The position numbers were made by a program, and so were the translations under genes. From Rhizobium tibeticum (GTDB lineage Bacteria; Pseudomonadota; Alphaproteobacteria; Rhizobiales; Rhizobiaceae): a DNA stretch of 64,000 nucleotides. Where the stretch lies: positions 79,469-143,468 of the forward strand of contig NZ_FOCV01000018.1 in NCBI RefSeq assembly GCF_900110205.1, given 5' to 3'. Of the stretch, positions 36,398 through 45,515 are shown piece by piece; positions within the stretch are counted from its first letter, which is position 1; the number at the start of each line of letters is the position of its first letter. A model generated the notes under the pieces. It had not been told where the DNA came from. It saw only the letters and a list, made by a program, of their open reading frames with translations, and made no database searches.

Positions 36398-37939
36398 TCA
36401 CTGCGCGGCAAGCTCCATAACCTTGATCTGCGTTGCTTCGTCGCGATTGAGAAAACCGGTTACACGTCCTTCGTGCATCACCATGATGCGGTCGCTCATG
36501 CCCAAGACTTCCGGCATCTCGGACGAGATCATGATCACTGCTACTCCATTTCTCGCCATCTCCGTCACCAGACGATGGATCTCGGCCTTGGCGCCGACAT
36601 CGATGCCGCGTGTCGGCTCGTCGAGAATGAGGATCTTCGGTTTCGTAAGCAGCCAGCGACCGATCAGAACCTTTTGCTGGTTGCCGCCGGAAAGGTTTTC
36701 CACGCGCTCATCGAGGTTGGGGGTCTTGACCCGGAGTTTCTTGGCCATGTCTTCGCAAGTCGCCTCGATCGAGCTTTCCTGCACAAAGCCGCCCTTGACG
36801 AAGCTGTCCTGGAGAACGGCGATCTGCATGTTCTCGAGAACGCTGAGGATCAGCAGACAGCCTGTGTCTTTGCGATCCTCGGTCAGGAATGCCATGCGGT
36901 TCCGGATTGCGACGGTCGGCGAGGCGATATCTGTCTTCTTGCCGAAGAGCTCGATCGTGCCCGACGTCGCCGGCGTCACACCGAACAAGGTCTCGGCGAC
37001 GTTCGATCGGCCTGATCCCACGAGCCCGGCAACGCCGAGGATCTCGCCCGATCGCACGTCAAAGGAAACGTCATGGAAGACGTTGTTCAGCGAGAGGTTC
37101 TTGACCGAGAGGACGACGTCGCCGATTGGCACCTCCTCTTTCGGGAACATCTGGGTGATTTCGCGGCCGACCATCATGCGGATGATGTCATCGCGGGTGA
37201 CGTCCGTTGACGCATGTGTGCCAATATAACGGCCATCACGGAACACGGAGAATTCGTCGGCAATCTCGAACAGCTCGTTCATCTTGTGCGTGATGTAGAC
37301 GATGCCGATGCCTTGAGCCCTGAGGTCGCGAATGATCCTGAAGAGATGCTCGACCTCGCGCTCGGTCAGCGCCGATGTCGGTTCATCCATGATCAGCACG
37401 TCGGAATTGTAGGAGACCGCCTTGGCGATCTCGACCATCTGCCGGTTGGCGACCGAAAGTTCGCGAACCTGGATCTCGGGGTCGATGTCGATATTCAGCC
37501 GTCGAAACAGCTCGTCCGTCTGGCGGAACATTGCCGCGTGATCGACAAAGCCGAACCTGTTCTTCGGCTCACGACGGATCCAGATGTTCTCGGCGACCGT
37601 CATGAACGGCATCAGGTTGAGTTCCTGATGGATCATGGCGATGCCGTTTTCCAGCGCGTCGAGCGGTGATTTAAGCTGAATCTCTACGCCCTTGAGGCGC
37701 ACTTCGCCCTTATCGGGAATGTAGATGCCGGCGAGGATTTTCATCAGTGTCGACTTGCCGGCGCCATTTTCGCCCATCAAAGCGTGCACCGTGCCGCGCT
37801 TCAGCCGGAACTGAACGTCATCGAGGGCGACGACACCCGGAAACTCCTTCCGGACACCTTCTGCGCTCAGCAGGTATTCCGCATTCGGAACAGCGCCACT
37901 CTGACGCACTGCAGCCATTGTAGACGGGCTGACAACCAT
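36398..37939 (-). CDS. CUT2-type sugar ABC transporter ATP-binding protein (RbsA/MglA-like)
   Basis: A 513-residue protein with two fused ATPase domains, as usual for CUT2 importers. The N-terminal domain has Walker A GENGAGKST, the signature-like LSVANRQMVEIAKAV and Walker B LIMDEPTSAL. The C-terminal domain has the degenerate GLVGSGRSNVAETLFG P-loop, LSGGNQQKVLIGRWL and ILDEPTRGIDVGAK. The start at 37939 follows GGAGGAGATGAG; a longer reading from 38101 would overlap the binding-protein gene and has no support. A perfect hairpin separates it from the upstream binding-protein gene. Confidence 0.93.
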   Translation of the reverse strand: MVVSPSTMAAVRQSGAVPNAEYLLSAEGVRKEFPGVVALDDVQFRLKRGTVHALMGENGAGKSTLMKILAGIYIPDKGEVRLKGVEIQLKSPLDALENGIAMIHQELNLMPFMTVAENIWIRREPKNRFGFVDHAAMFRQTDELFRRLNIDIDPEIQVRELSVANRQMVEIAKAVSYNSDVLIMDEPTSALTEREVEHLFRIIRDLRAQGIGIVYITHKMNELFEIADEFSVFRDGRYIGTHASTDVTRDDIIRMMVGREITQMFPKEEVPIGDVVLSVKNLSLNNVFHDVSFDVRSGEILGVAGLVGSGRSNVAETLFGVTPATSGTIELFGKKTDIASPTVAIRNRMAFLTEDRKDTGCLLILSVLENMQIAVLQDSFVKGGFVQESSIEATCEDMAKKLRVKTPNLDERVENLSGGNQQKVLIGRWLLTKPKILILDEPTRGIDVGAKAEIHRLVTEMARNGVAVIMISSEMPEVLGMSDRIMVMHEGRVTGFLNRDEATQIKVMELAAQ

Positions 37940-37969
37940 CTCATCTCCTCCCGGACAGGGACTGAGGAA

Positions 37970-37994
37970 GGATGCGGAACCATGTTCCGCATCC
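37970..37994 (-). promoter_or_regulatory. Hairpin between binding-protein and ATPase genes
   Basis: GGATGCGGAAC-CAT-GTTCCGCATCC is a perfect 11-bp stem with no T-tract, in the 70-base gap. Such structures commonly protect the 3' end of the abundant binding-protein message and lower readthrough into the ATPase gene. Confidence 0.65.
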
Positions 37995-38009
37995 TGGCTC
38001 TCCAAAGCG

Positions 38010-38939
38010 TTAGTTCTTCGCGACGAAGTCCTTGACGTTCTCAGGCGTGACGAGCTGGAAAGGAATGTAAACCTTCTTCTCCACCTTTTTGCCCTTTGCA
38101 AGCTTCAGAGCTGCATCGAGCGAGCCCTTGCCCTGCCCGGCAGCGTCCTGGAAAACCGTCACGTCGAGGTCACCGGCCTGCATCGCGGCAAGCGCATCTT
38201 GGGTGGCGTCAACGCCGCCGATCACGATCTTGCTGAGATCCTTGCCGGCCGCTTTGAGGGCCTGGATTGCGCCAATTGCCATTTCGTCGTTGTTCGCGAT
38301 GACGGCGTCGAATTCGATGCCGCTAGAAAGCCAGTTGGTCATCAAATCCGAACCTTCTGTGCGCGACCAGTTCGCCGTCTGCTCCTCAACGATCGCGATA
38401 CCCTTGCAGTCGTCGGTTGCGACAACATCATGGACATCCTTGGTGCGCATGCGAGCAGCCTGGTTGGAGAGTTCGCCCATCAGGATGACGGCTTTACCCT
38501 TGCCGCCGAGTAGACGGCACACTTCCTTGGTCTCAAGCGTGCCGGATTCCTGCTCGTTCGAAGCGACGAAAGCCTGCTTGTCCGGAAGGCTGTCAACGTT
38601 GACCGGCTCACGGTTGACATAAACCAGCGGAACGCCGGCTTCAGCTGCGATCTTCGACATGGCTGCGGTAGCGTCGGTGTCAACCGGGTTGACGATGATC
38701 GCGTCGACCTTGGAAGCAATGAAATTCTGGATCTGGCTCTGCTGCTTGGCGACGTCGTTCTGGGCGTCTTCGACCTGCAGTGTCACGCCGTTCAGCGTCT
38801 TGGCATAGTTCTGCATGCCGTTGCGCAGAACGGTCAGGAAGTTGTCGTCGAACTTCGACATCGAGACGCCGACGGTCTCAGCGTGAGCGGCCGCCGACAG
38901 GACGAGCGCCATAGCAGTGCCCATGATAAATTTCTTCAT
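38010..38939 (-). CDS. Sugar ABC transporter substrate-binding protein (RbsB/IbpA-like)
   Basis: A 309-residue periplasmic binding protein of the Peripla_BP_4 type with a signal peptide ending AAAHAET (about residue 20). Features are VDAIIVNPVDTDATAAMSKIAA, PLVYVNREP, VIANNDEMAIGAIQAL and VIGGVDATQDALAAMQAGDLDVTVFQD. The NREP loop and the run after it resemble inositol- or rhizopine-binding proteins (IbpA, MocB) more than ribose-binding ones; this is my impression, not a computed result. First gene of a three-gene importer. Confidence 0.92.
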   Translation of the reverse strand: MKKFIMGTAMALVLSAAAHAETVGVSMSKFDDNFLTVLRNGMQNYAKTLNGVTLQVEDAQNDVAKQQSQIQNFIASKVDAIIVNPVDTDATAAMSKIAAEAGVPLVYVNREPVNVDSLPDKQAFVASNEQESGTLETKEVCRLLGGKGKAVILMGELSNQAARMRTKDVHDVVATDDCKGIAIVEEQTANWSRTEGSDLMTNWLSSGIEFDAVIANNDEMAIGAIQALKAAGKDLSKIVIGGVDATQDALAAMQAGDLDVTVFQDAAGQGKGSLDAALKLAKGKKVEKKVYIPFQLVTPENVKDFVAKN

Positions 38940-39261
38940 TTTCTTTCCTCCACAAAGCGGTGTCCGGCTGCACCCTCCTCACGCCGGAGCTTCGGGCAGT
39001 GCCCAAAAGCCAGTATCTGTTCGCTGTGTGCCATCTCCCGTTGGCCGTCCGTCAAGAAACGGAACAAACGAACCGTAAAATATCTATTGCGGAATATTCA
39101 TTCCATTTTCTGCCGAGGGCGTCAAGTCCAATTCAAGGACGAGGTCGCCGACCGCCCTACGAAAATCTCGCGGGACAACCCCATGGCGCTGAAAAGCGCG
39201 ATGTTGCGAACTATATAAACGCACCAACGGCAGCAGTTCGCTGTCTCCCATGGAGAAACCG
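38940..39261. other. Divergent intergenic region upstream of the sugar ABC operon
   Basis: 322 bases between the leftward sugar operon and the rightward DUF1993 gene. It should contain both promoters. A tandem motif at 39056-39074 (separate entry) and the small palindrome GGAATATTCATTCC near 39091-39104 are the only structures noticed. No gene is supported. Confidence 0.5.
39056..39074 (-). promoter_or_regulatory. Candidate repressor operator (tandem GTTCGTTT-like)
   Basis: Read on the minus strand the site is GGTTCGTTTGTTCCGTTTC, two similar direct repeats about 9-10 bases apart, reminiscent of DeoR-family operators at carbohydrate operons. It lies about 117 bases upstream of the binding-protein start. 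No regulator gene is adjacent. Confidence 0.25.
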
Positions 39262-39771
39262 ATGCCCATCTCGATGTACCGATTGACAGTTCCCGTCTTC
39301 CAGCACGGTCTTGAAACCTTGAAGACCTATCTCGATAAAGCCGAAGACTTCGCAAAAGAAAAAGGCATCGACGGAGCGGATCTTGTTGCCGCGCGGTTGT
39401 CCTCGGACATGCTGCCATTCTCGGGTCAGTATCAACGCGCGACCGATAGCGCCAAATTGGCGATCGCGCGGCTGACCGGTCGCGAAGCGCCGAAATTCGA
39501 GGATAACGAAGTGACAATCACCGAGTTGCGCGAGCGTGTCGCCAAGACGGAAGCCTATCTCGCTACCGTCGAGCCTGCTGCGCTCGAGGGGACGGAAACG
39601 CGGGAAATCGCGCTTTCGCCAGGGGGCAACAAGATCACGTTCCGCGGCGACGAGTATGTCATGACCTTCGCACTGCCGAACTTCTTCTTCCACCTTGCGA
39701 CGGCACACGCGATCCTGCGCAACCAGGGCGTTCCGGTCGGCAAGATGGACTATCTCGGACGCCTCGCCTGA
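39262..39771 (+). CDS. DUF1993 family protein
   Basis: A 169-residue protein that begins MPISMYRLTVPVFQHGL and contains the family patterns RLSSDMLPFSGQ, LTGREAP and the terminal MDYLGRL. DUF1993 proteins are small all-alpha proteins of the DinB-like fold with unknown function. GGAG lies 7 bases before the ATG at 39262; the ATG at 39250 overlaps that site. It is monocistronic and convergent with galE. Confidence 0.9.
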   Translation: MPISMYRLTVPVFQHGLETLKTYLDKAEDFAKEKGIDGADLVAARLSSDMLPFSGQYQRATDSAKLAIARLTGREAPKFEDNEVTITELRERVAKTEAYLATVEPAALEGTETREIALSPGGNKITFRGDEYVMTFALPNFFFHLATAHAILRNQGVPVGKMDYLGRLA

Positions 39772-39927
39772 TGGAACTTACGGCCGGCTGCTGACCCCGT
39801 TTCGTGAGTTGCGTGGTGACGCGCTCGGCGTCCCGACGCAGGCATGTCCGGTCGCCGACAGACAGTCACAGCGCCACTGGTCCGCGGTGATGAGCAGGGT
39901 GTTCGGTCGACCGGTCATGGTTGCATT

Positions 39928-40911
39928 TCAGTGCTGGTTTGATTTTGCGTGCCAGTTCCACGCCGAGCGGATGATCTGAGACAAGTCATATTGCGGCGTC
40001 CAGCCGAGAATCTCTCGCGCCTTGTCATTGTTGGCAACCAGCGTGTGCGAGTCGCCCTCGCGACGACCGGCATATTCCACAGGAAACGGCCGCTCCGACA
40101 CACGCTCGATCGTGCTGAGCAGTTCCTTCACCGTGGTTCCCGTGCCGGTGCCGAGATTGAGAGCAATCGATTCCCCGCCCCGCAGCAGATGCTCCACGGC
40201 GCGGACGTGGGCGTCGGCGAGGTCGAGCACATGGATGTAGTCGCGGACACAGGTGCCATCACGCGTCTCATAGTCGGTGCCGAACACCTTGAAGCCTTCA
40301 CGACGACCGAGGGCGGCATCGATCGCCAACGGTATGGCGTGGGTTTCCGGCTGATGCCACTCGCCGATTCTACCTTCGAAATCGGCCCCGGCTGCATTGA
40401 AGTAGCGGAGTACGACAGATCGAAACCCCGTGTACCTGTCATAGTCGGCAAGCGCCTGCTCGACGATGTATTTCGTTCGGCCATATGGGTTGATCGGCAC
40501 CTGACGATGCGTTTCATCGAGCGGCACGCTCTGCGGCAAGCCATAGGTTGCGCAGGTCGACGAAAAGACGAACGCCTTGACGCCAGCCGCCTGAGCGGCG
40601 GCCAATAGCGTCAGCGTGCCAATGACGTTGTTTTCGTAGAAAGCAACCGGGTCTTTTACCGATTCACCGACCTCGATGAGCGCGGCAAAGTGCAGGATGG
40701 CGGCCGGTTTGTGCTTGGCCAGAACCTCGTCAAGACGAGCGCGATCCCGAATATCGCCTTCTTCCGCAGGTCCCCACTTCACGAACTCGCGATGTCCGTT
40801 GGAGAAATTGTCAAAAACGATAGGCTTGAAGCCCTTGTTCGCAAGATCGAGACACGTGTGCGAGCCGATATACCCAGCGCCGCCCACGACCAGAACCGTT
40901 TCACCTGCCAT
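39928..40911 (-). CDS. galE: UDP-glucose 4-epimerase (GalE/ExoB)
   Basis: A 327-residue extended short-chain dehydrogenase that interconverts UDP-glucose and UDP-galactose. The NAD-binding GGAGYIGSH is at residue 10, the catalytic STCATYG serine/threonine region near residue 120 and YGRTK (Tyr-xxx-Lys) near residue 143. VRDYIHVLDLADAH and LNLGTGTGTTVKE are typical. In rhizobia this enzyme (ExoB) supplies UDP-galactose for exopolysaccharide and LPS. It is monocistronic on the minus strand, with no exo cluster nearby, so a housekeeping galE role is equally likely. Confidence 0.95.
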   Translation of the reverse strand: MAGETVLVVGGAGYIGSHTCLDLANKGFKPIVFDNFSNGHREFVKWGPAEEGDIRDRARLDEVLAKHKPAAILHFAALIEVGESVKDPVAFYENNVIGTLTLLAAAQAAGVKAFVFSSTCATYGLPQSVPLDETHRQVPINPYGRTKYIVEQALADYDRYTGFRSVVLRYFNAAGADFEGRIGEWHQPETHAIPLAIDAALGRREGFKVFGTDYETRDGTCVRDYIHVLDLADAHVRAVEHLLRGGESIALNLGTGTGTTVKELLSTIERVSERPFPVEYAGRREGDSHTLVANNDKAREILGWTPQYDLSQIIRSAWNWHAKSNQH

Positions 40912-41254
40912 GCACCACCTTCAATTCCCGTTTCGGATGAGGGTAGACTTAAGGCAGGTCGATGGCGAGAAAAAGAAAGAAACGTGCGGGGAGGGGCGTT
41001 GCCTTCATTTTGTCGGCGACGGCATTAGCAAATTGCTCGACCGAAGTTTTTCTGATGACTTTACTGTTCGTGAAACACCCGCAGCGGCCAGGTCTCAAAG
41101 TAACGTAGACGTGGTTTTCGGATTGTTCTCGCGACAGAATATATTTCCAAATACTTCTATTGTATTATTTTAAACAGAATTGACTCACATTCGTATTTTC
41201 TGCGAGAGGAGTTTAATCTGGTAATATCTGCGATAAATCGGGAAGCGTATCTCT
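40912..41254. other. Divergent intergenic region with an AT-rich segment
   Basis: 343 bases between galE and the methyltransferase gene. The part from about 41130 to 41250 is clearly AT-rich against the surrounding GC-rich DNA, including ATATATTTCC and TTGTATTATTTTAAA. It probably contains the methyltransferase promoter. No gene is supported. Confidence 0.5.
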
Positions 41255-42037
41255 ATGACTTCGTCGATCAGAAAGTTCATATTTCATGATCTTCAGGCGA
41301 TCGAGGGATACATTGATCCGCCTGACGCGCTGGTATTTCTCGCCATTTTGGGGTCCCAGCAGGCGGCATCCTTGGAAGGCGGCCTAGCCGAGATAGGCGT
41401 TTACTACGGCCGATCCTACTTCCTGTTGCGAAAAATCTGCGGAGACGCGGAGAAGATCGTGGCTATCGATCCCTTCGATATCGTGAAGCCAGATCACGGT
41501 GGCGCGCAATATGACCGTTTCGTGGCGGGGGGTCGCCAACTTGGCCTTTCCGTGGATGGAGGGCGCGTCATCAAGAGCGACAGCACGCTGCTCAGGGCCG
41601 AGGACATTATCGAACGAGCCGGCATGGTCCGCTTCTTCAGCATCGACGGCGGCCACATGCTGCATCACGTCGAGGCCGATAGCCGTCTTGCTGCCGCGTC
41701 GCTTGCCGAGCATGGCATCATCGTTTTCGACGACACCTTCAATCCGGCTTGGCCGGAGGTCACCGCCGGGGTAACGGACTTCCTGCGTGAAGAGGCCGGT
41801 CGCTTTTCGGTTTTCTGCCTGACGAAATATAAGACCTATGTTTGCCGCCAGGCGTTCCACGAGTTCTACTCGCGCACGATCAAGACTTCGCCCGAGCTCA
41901 AGGCATTCGATCACCTTGAGACCGAATTCCTCGGCTCGACGGCGATCCGGTTGCACAATCCGATGCGCCGCCGCATCGCCTACGAAGTGATGGTCGGGCT
42001 CGGCATGCGTGCGTTGTCTGAGCGTGCCTACCGATGA
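41255..42037 (+). CDS. Class I SAM-dependent methyltransferase-like protein
   Basis: A 260-residue protein with a Rossmann-type methyltransferase pattern of the Methyltransf_24/TylF-like kind: GGLAEIGVYYGRSYFLL (SAM loop, about residue 45), EKIVAIDPFD (acidic loop, about 70), FFSIDGGHMLHHVEADS (metal-binding type, about 133) and HGIIVFDDTFNPAWPEV (about 155). The two aspartate-rich motifs suggest divalent metal use. The substrate is unknown; relatives occur in polysaccharide or natural-product clusters. It stands alone, convergent with kdpE. Confidence 0.78.
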   Translation: MTSSIRKFIFHDLQAIEGYIDPPDALVFLAILGSQQAASLEGGLAEIGVYYGRSYFLLRKICGDAEKIVAIDPFDIVKPDHGGAQYDRFVAGGRQLGLSVDGGRVIKSDSTLLRAEDIIERAGMVRFFSIDGGHMLHHVEADSRLAAASLAEHGIIVFDDTFNPAWPEVTAGVTDFLREEAGRFSVFCLTKYKTYVCRQAFHEFYSRTIKTSPELKAFDHLETEFLGSTAIRLHNPMRRRIAYEVMVGLGMRALSERAYR

Positions 42038-42043
42038 ACCAAA

Positions 42044-42748
42044 TTAGACCGGCGGCGGGTCTGCTTCTTTCAGCCTGTATCCGACACCGGTTTCCGTGGT
42101 GATGTATTGCGGCTGGTCCGGGCTCAGTTCGATCTTTTGGCGTAGCTGGCGAACGTAGACCCGCAAATACTGCACGTCGGCAGCCGGTCCCCAGATCTGC
42201 TTCAACAGGAATTGATGGGTCAGGACCTTTCCTGCGTGCTGGGCGAGGACCCTCAGAATGTCGTATTCCTTGGGCGAGAGCTTGATTTCCCTGCCATCGA
42301 TTTTCACGATGCGCTTGACGAGGTCGATGGACAGGCCTCCGGCCTGAAAGATCGCCCGCTCACCCTGTTGTTGTAACCGATGACGCAAGGCAACACGGAG
42401 CCGGGCGCCGAGTTCGTTCATGCCAAACGGCTTTGTCAGGTAGTCGTCGGCCCCAGCCTCGAGGGCGTTGACGATACCCGTTTCGTCGGTGCGGCTGGAG
42501 AGGATCACGATCGGCAAGGTAAGGCCCGCGTCTCTCCACTCCCTCAACAGTTCGTGACCTGATTTGTCCGGCAGGCCAAGGTCGAGCACGATCAGATCAG
42601 GGGGCTCGTCCTGCGCCTGTTGTAGGGCCGCAGCGCCGTTCGGCGCCTCGTGCACCTCATAGCCTTGCGCAGTGAGGCCAACGCGAAGCAGCTTGCGGAT
42701 CGGAGGCTCGTCGTCGACGACGAGAATTTTTACGGCTGAACCGGTCAT
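42044..42748 (-). CDS. kdpE: Response regulator KdpE
   Basis: A 234-residue OmpR-type regulator. The receiver domain shows VDDEPPIRKLLR, the phospho-acceptor region LIVLDLGLPDKSGHE (Asp about residue 53), the switch region ILSSRTDE and the KPFGMNELGARL lysine. The C-terminal winged helix ends in YITTETGVGYRLK. With KdpD it induces kdp genes under K+ limitation or osmotic stress. It overlaps kdpD by four bases (ATGA) and is the last gene of the operon. Confidence 0.96.
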   Translation of the reverse strand: MTGSAVKILVVDDEPPIRKLLRVGLTAQGYEVHEAPNGAAALQQAQDEPPDLIVLDLGLPDKSGHELLREWRDAGLTLPIVILSSRTDETGIVNALEAGADDYLTKPFGMNELGARLRVALRHRLQQQGERAIFQAGGLSIDLVKRIVKIDGREIKLSPKEYDILRVLAQHAGKVLTHQFLLKQIWGPAADVQYLRVYVRQLRQKIELSPDQPQYITTETGVGYRLKEADPPPV

Positions 42749-45462
42749 TGGAGCTCATCCAGTTTCTGAATCTCATTTGGCGTTGGAAGACGGATGGTGA
42801 AGGCGGCACCGGAACGATCGGAGCGATTTCCGGCTGTGATCGTGCCGCCCATCGCCTCGACAAAACCTCGACAGATTGACAAGCCGAGGCCCGTTCCCGC
42901 TCGAACCTGATCACCCTTGCGCACGCGATAGAATGTATCGAAGACGCGATCCACGTCAGCCGGCGGAATACCCGGTCCCTCGTCCGAAACCTGAATCATG
43001 ACATTGTATCCGTCCGCCCACCCATCGATACGGATCGATGATCCTTGCGGCGCATATTTGGCAGCATTGTCGAGCAGATTGAAAAGCACCTGTTCGAACA
43101 ATACGGGGTCAACGCGAACCATCGGCAGGTCTGCGGGAATTGTCATCACGGTCTTGTGGTATGCGAGAATTTTGTCGGCGCGGCGCAACGCGCTGCCGGC
43201 AATGTCGCCCGGGTAGTGCAGCGCATAGTTCGGCTCCATCGCCCCAGACTCGATCTTCGTCATATCGAGCAGGTTGGCGATAAAGCGGTTGAGCCGCTCC
43301 GATTCGTCGATGACGGTCGAAAGAAGATCGACACGATCTTCCTGAGACATGGAATCGAGATAGTCGCGGAGTGTGCCCGCAGCGCCAAGGATGGCCGCGA
43401 GCGGCGTCTTCAGATCATGCGAGATCGAGGTCAGCAGGGCAGAGCGCAAACGGTCGGCTTCGGCAGCAAGTCTTGCGCGATCGACATCTGCCACGAGTTG
43501 AATGCGCTCGATCGCCAGCGCCGCTTGGTCCGCCAATGCGTCGAGAAGCCGTTGCTGCTCGGGCGTCAGGAGCGGGCCGTCGCGTCGGTCATTGTCCAGG
43601 CCGATCACGCCCACGGCTGCGCGTCCGGTCCGCAGCGGCACATAGAGGCGCTTGGCGCCGGGCAAGGTGTCGGCGCCGCGACCGGCAGCGTGATTATGCT
43701 CCCAGGCCCACCGGGCGGCCGCAATGTCTGCCTCGTCCAGCGTGTCATCCGGCGGATAGCCGGCTTTAACGGCGATGGTGCCCTCTTCAGGAAGCAGAAG
43801 GACGACGCGCACCTTGAGCATCGAGGCCAATTGGAATGCCGTGGCCCACAAAACATCATCAAGCGTGCCGGTGCCGGCCAGTTTCTTGGAAAACAGGTAG
43901 AGGTCTTCCGTCGTTCGGGCGCGCTGCCGGGCCGCCGCGGCCTGGCGTTGGACCGTTGCGGTCAGGTTGCTCGCGATGACGGCGACGCCCAGGAAGAAGA
44001 ACAGCGCAAGCACGCTCTCCGGATCGCTGATCGTCAGCGTGTAGCGGGGCGGCAGGAAGAAGAAATTGAAGGATAGCGCGCTGAGGATGCAGGTGTAGAG
44101 TGCTGGACGAAGGCCGTGGATGACGGCTGAGGTCAGCACGGCCATCAGGAACACGAGGGCAAGGTTGCGGACATCAAGAACTTGATCGAGCACGACCCCG
44201 GCGATGAGCGCGATCGCAACATAGGCGGTGGCGGAGAGATAGGCTTGGATATTGAATGCTGGCAAAGAAGGAGCGGCTTTGACGCCGCGCGTGGATGTCC
44301 CTTCCTTCTCACTTCCCGAAATCACGTGAACGCTGATATTGCCAGACTTTCTGATCAGATCGTCGGCTATGGAACGGTGCAGCCAGTCACGCCACGACGG
44401 CTTGCTGGGTGCGCCGATGACGATATGCGTGACATTGTTGGCCGCGGCGTGCCGGACCAGCTCTTCGGAGACCTCGCGGCCGGGAATGGTGATTGCCTCG
44501 CCGCCCAGCTGTTCAGCCAGCCGAAGCGTGGCTGCAATCGTGTCGCGGTCGGCCTCCGTCAGATTGATCGCCCGGTTGGTCTCGACATAGACGGCAGCCC
44601 ATGGCGCCCGCAGTCGCGCAGCCATTCGAGACGCGTAGCGCACCAGCGAGGTGGAGCGCGGATGCTGATCGACAGACACAAGAACCCTTTCACCCGCAGC
44701 CCAGGGACCGGGGATGGCATGCGCTTGCATGTGGGTCAGAAGCTGGTCGTCGACACGCTGCGCGGTTTTGCGCAATGCGAGTTCGCGCAGCGCGGTCAGG
44801 TTGCCGGGAGTGAAATAGTTGGTCAGAGCCCGCTCGGCAGTCTTCGGAACATAGACCTTGCCGTCATGCAGTCGCTTGATCAGATCATCTGGCGTCAGAT
44901 CGATGATCTCGACGTCGTCGGCCATGTCTATGATCGAATCCGGAACCGTCTCGCGGACGCGGATGCGGGTGATCTGCGAGACGACGTCATTCAGGCTTTC
45001 GACATGCTGGATGTTCAGAGTCGAATAGACGTCGATGCCGCGGTCGAGCAATTCCTTCACGTCGACGTAGCGCTTCGGATGACGGCTACCCTCGGCGTTC
45101 GTATGTGCGAGTTCGTCAACGAGAACGAGGCTCGGATGGCGTGCGAGGATGGCGTCGATATCCATCTCCTCGAGAGGGCGGCCCTTGTAGTCGATCTTGA
45201 CGCGGGGAATGACTTCGAAGCCGTCGACCAGCGCCTGGGTTTCCTTGCGCCCATGGGTCTCGACGATGCCGATCACCACGTCGACGCCATCGGAGATCTT
45301 GGCGCGGCCCGATTCCAGCATCTCATAGGTCTTGCCCACCCCGGGCGCGGCGCCGAGGAAGATTTTCAGACGGCCGCGGGTCTCCTGACGCGCCTTCTCA
45401 AGCAGCGCATCGGGCGAGGGCCTGCCGAGCTTGTCGCGGTCGTCTTCCGGCATGCGTGTCAT
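42745..45462 (-). CDS. kdpD: Sensor histidine kinase KdpD
   Basis: A 905-residue membrane sensor of K+ limitation. Order of domains: N-terminal KdpD domain with Walker A FLGAAPGVGKTYEML and LVDELAHTNAEGSRH; USP-like domain with VIGAPSKPSWRDWL; four hydrophobic segments (about residues 420-520); a GAF-like region; HisKA with TSISHDLKTPLAAI (His about residue 680); and an ATPase domain with NLLDNAAKYAP, DEGPGIPP and GTGLGLSI. I use the ATG at 45462 (AGGGAAAG upstream); one seven bases downstream of that frame (45453) is possible. A strong hairpin lies between kdpC and this gene. Confidence 0.95.
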   Translation of the reverse strand: MTRMPEDDRDKLGRPSPDALLEKARQETRGRLKIFLGAAPGVGKTYEMLESGRAKISDGVDVVIGIVETHGRKETQALVDGFEVIPRVKIDYKGRPLEEMDIDAILARHPSLVLVDELAHTNAEGSRHPKRYVDVKELLDRGIDVYSTLNIQHVESLNDVVSQITRIRVRETVPDSIIDMADDVEIIDLTPDDLIKRLHDGKVYVPKTAERALTNYFTPGNLTALRELALRKTAQRVDDQLLTHMQAHAIPGPWAAGERVLVSVDQHPRSTSLVRYASRMAARLRAPWAAVYVETNRAINLTEADRDTIAATLRLAEQLGGEAITIPGREVSEELVRHAAANNVTHIVIGAPSKPSWRDWLHRSIADDLIRKSGNISVHVISGSEKEGTSTRGVKAAPSLPAFNIQAYLSATAYVAIALIAGVVLDQVLDVRNLALVFLMAVLTSAVIHGLRPALYTCILSALSFNFFFLPPRYTLTISDPESVLALFFFLGVAVIASNLTATVQRQAAAARQRARTTEDLYLFSKKLAGTGTLDDVLWATAFQLASMLKVRVVLLLPEEGTIAVKAGYPPDDTLDEADIAAARWAWEHNHAAGRGADTLPGAKRLYVPLRTGRAAVGVIGLDNDRRDGPLLTPEQQRLLDALADQAALAIERIQLVADVDRARLAAEADRLRSALLTSISHDLKTPLAAILGAAGTLRDYLDSMSQEDRVDLLSTVIDESERLNRFIANLLDMTKIESGAMEPNYALHYPGDIAGSALRRADKILAYHKTVMTIPADLPMVRVDPVLFEQVLFNLLDNAAKYAPQGSSIRIDGWADGYNVMIQVSDEGPGIPPADVDRVFDTFYRVRKGDQVRAGTGLGLSICRGFVEAMGGTITAGNRSDRSGAAFTIRLPTPNEIQKLDELQ

Positions 45463-45480
45463 CTTTCCCTGACGAGCAAA

Positions 45481-45506
45481 CCCCGGGCGCACGCAGGCGC
45501 CCGGGG
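45481..45506. terminator. Hairpin between kdpC and kdpD
   Basis: CCCCGGGCGC-ACGCAG-GCGCCCGGGG is a perfect 10-bp stem. On the minus strand only TTTG follows, so it is probably an attenuator that lowers kdpDE relative to kdpFABC. On the plus strand it is followed by TTTTC. Confidence 0.6.
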
Positions 45507-45515
45507 TTTTCAACC

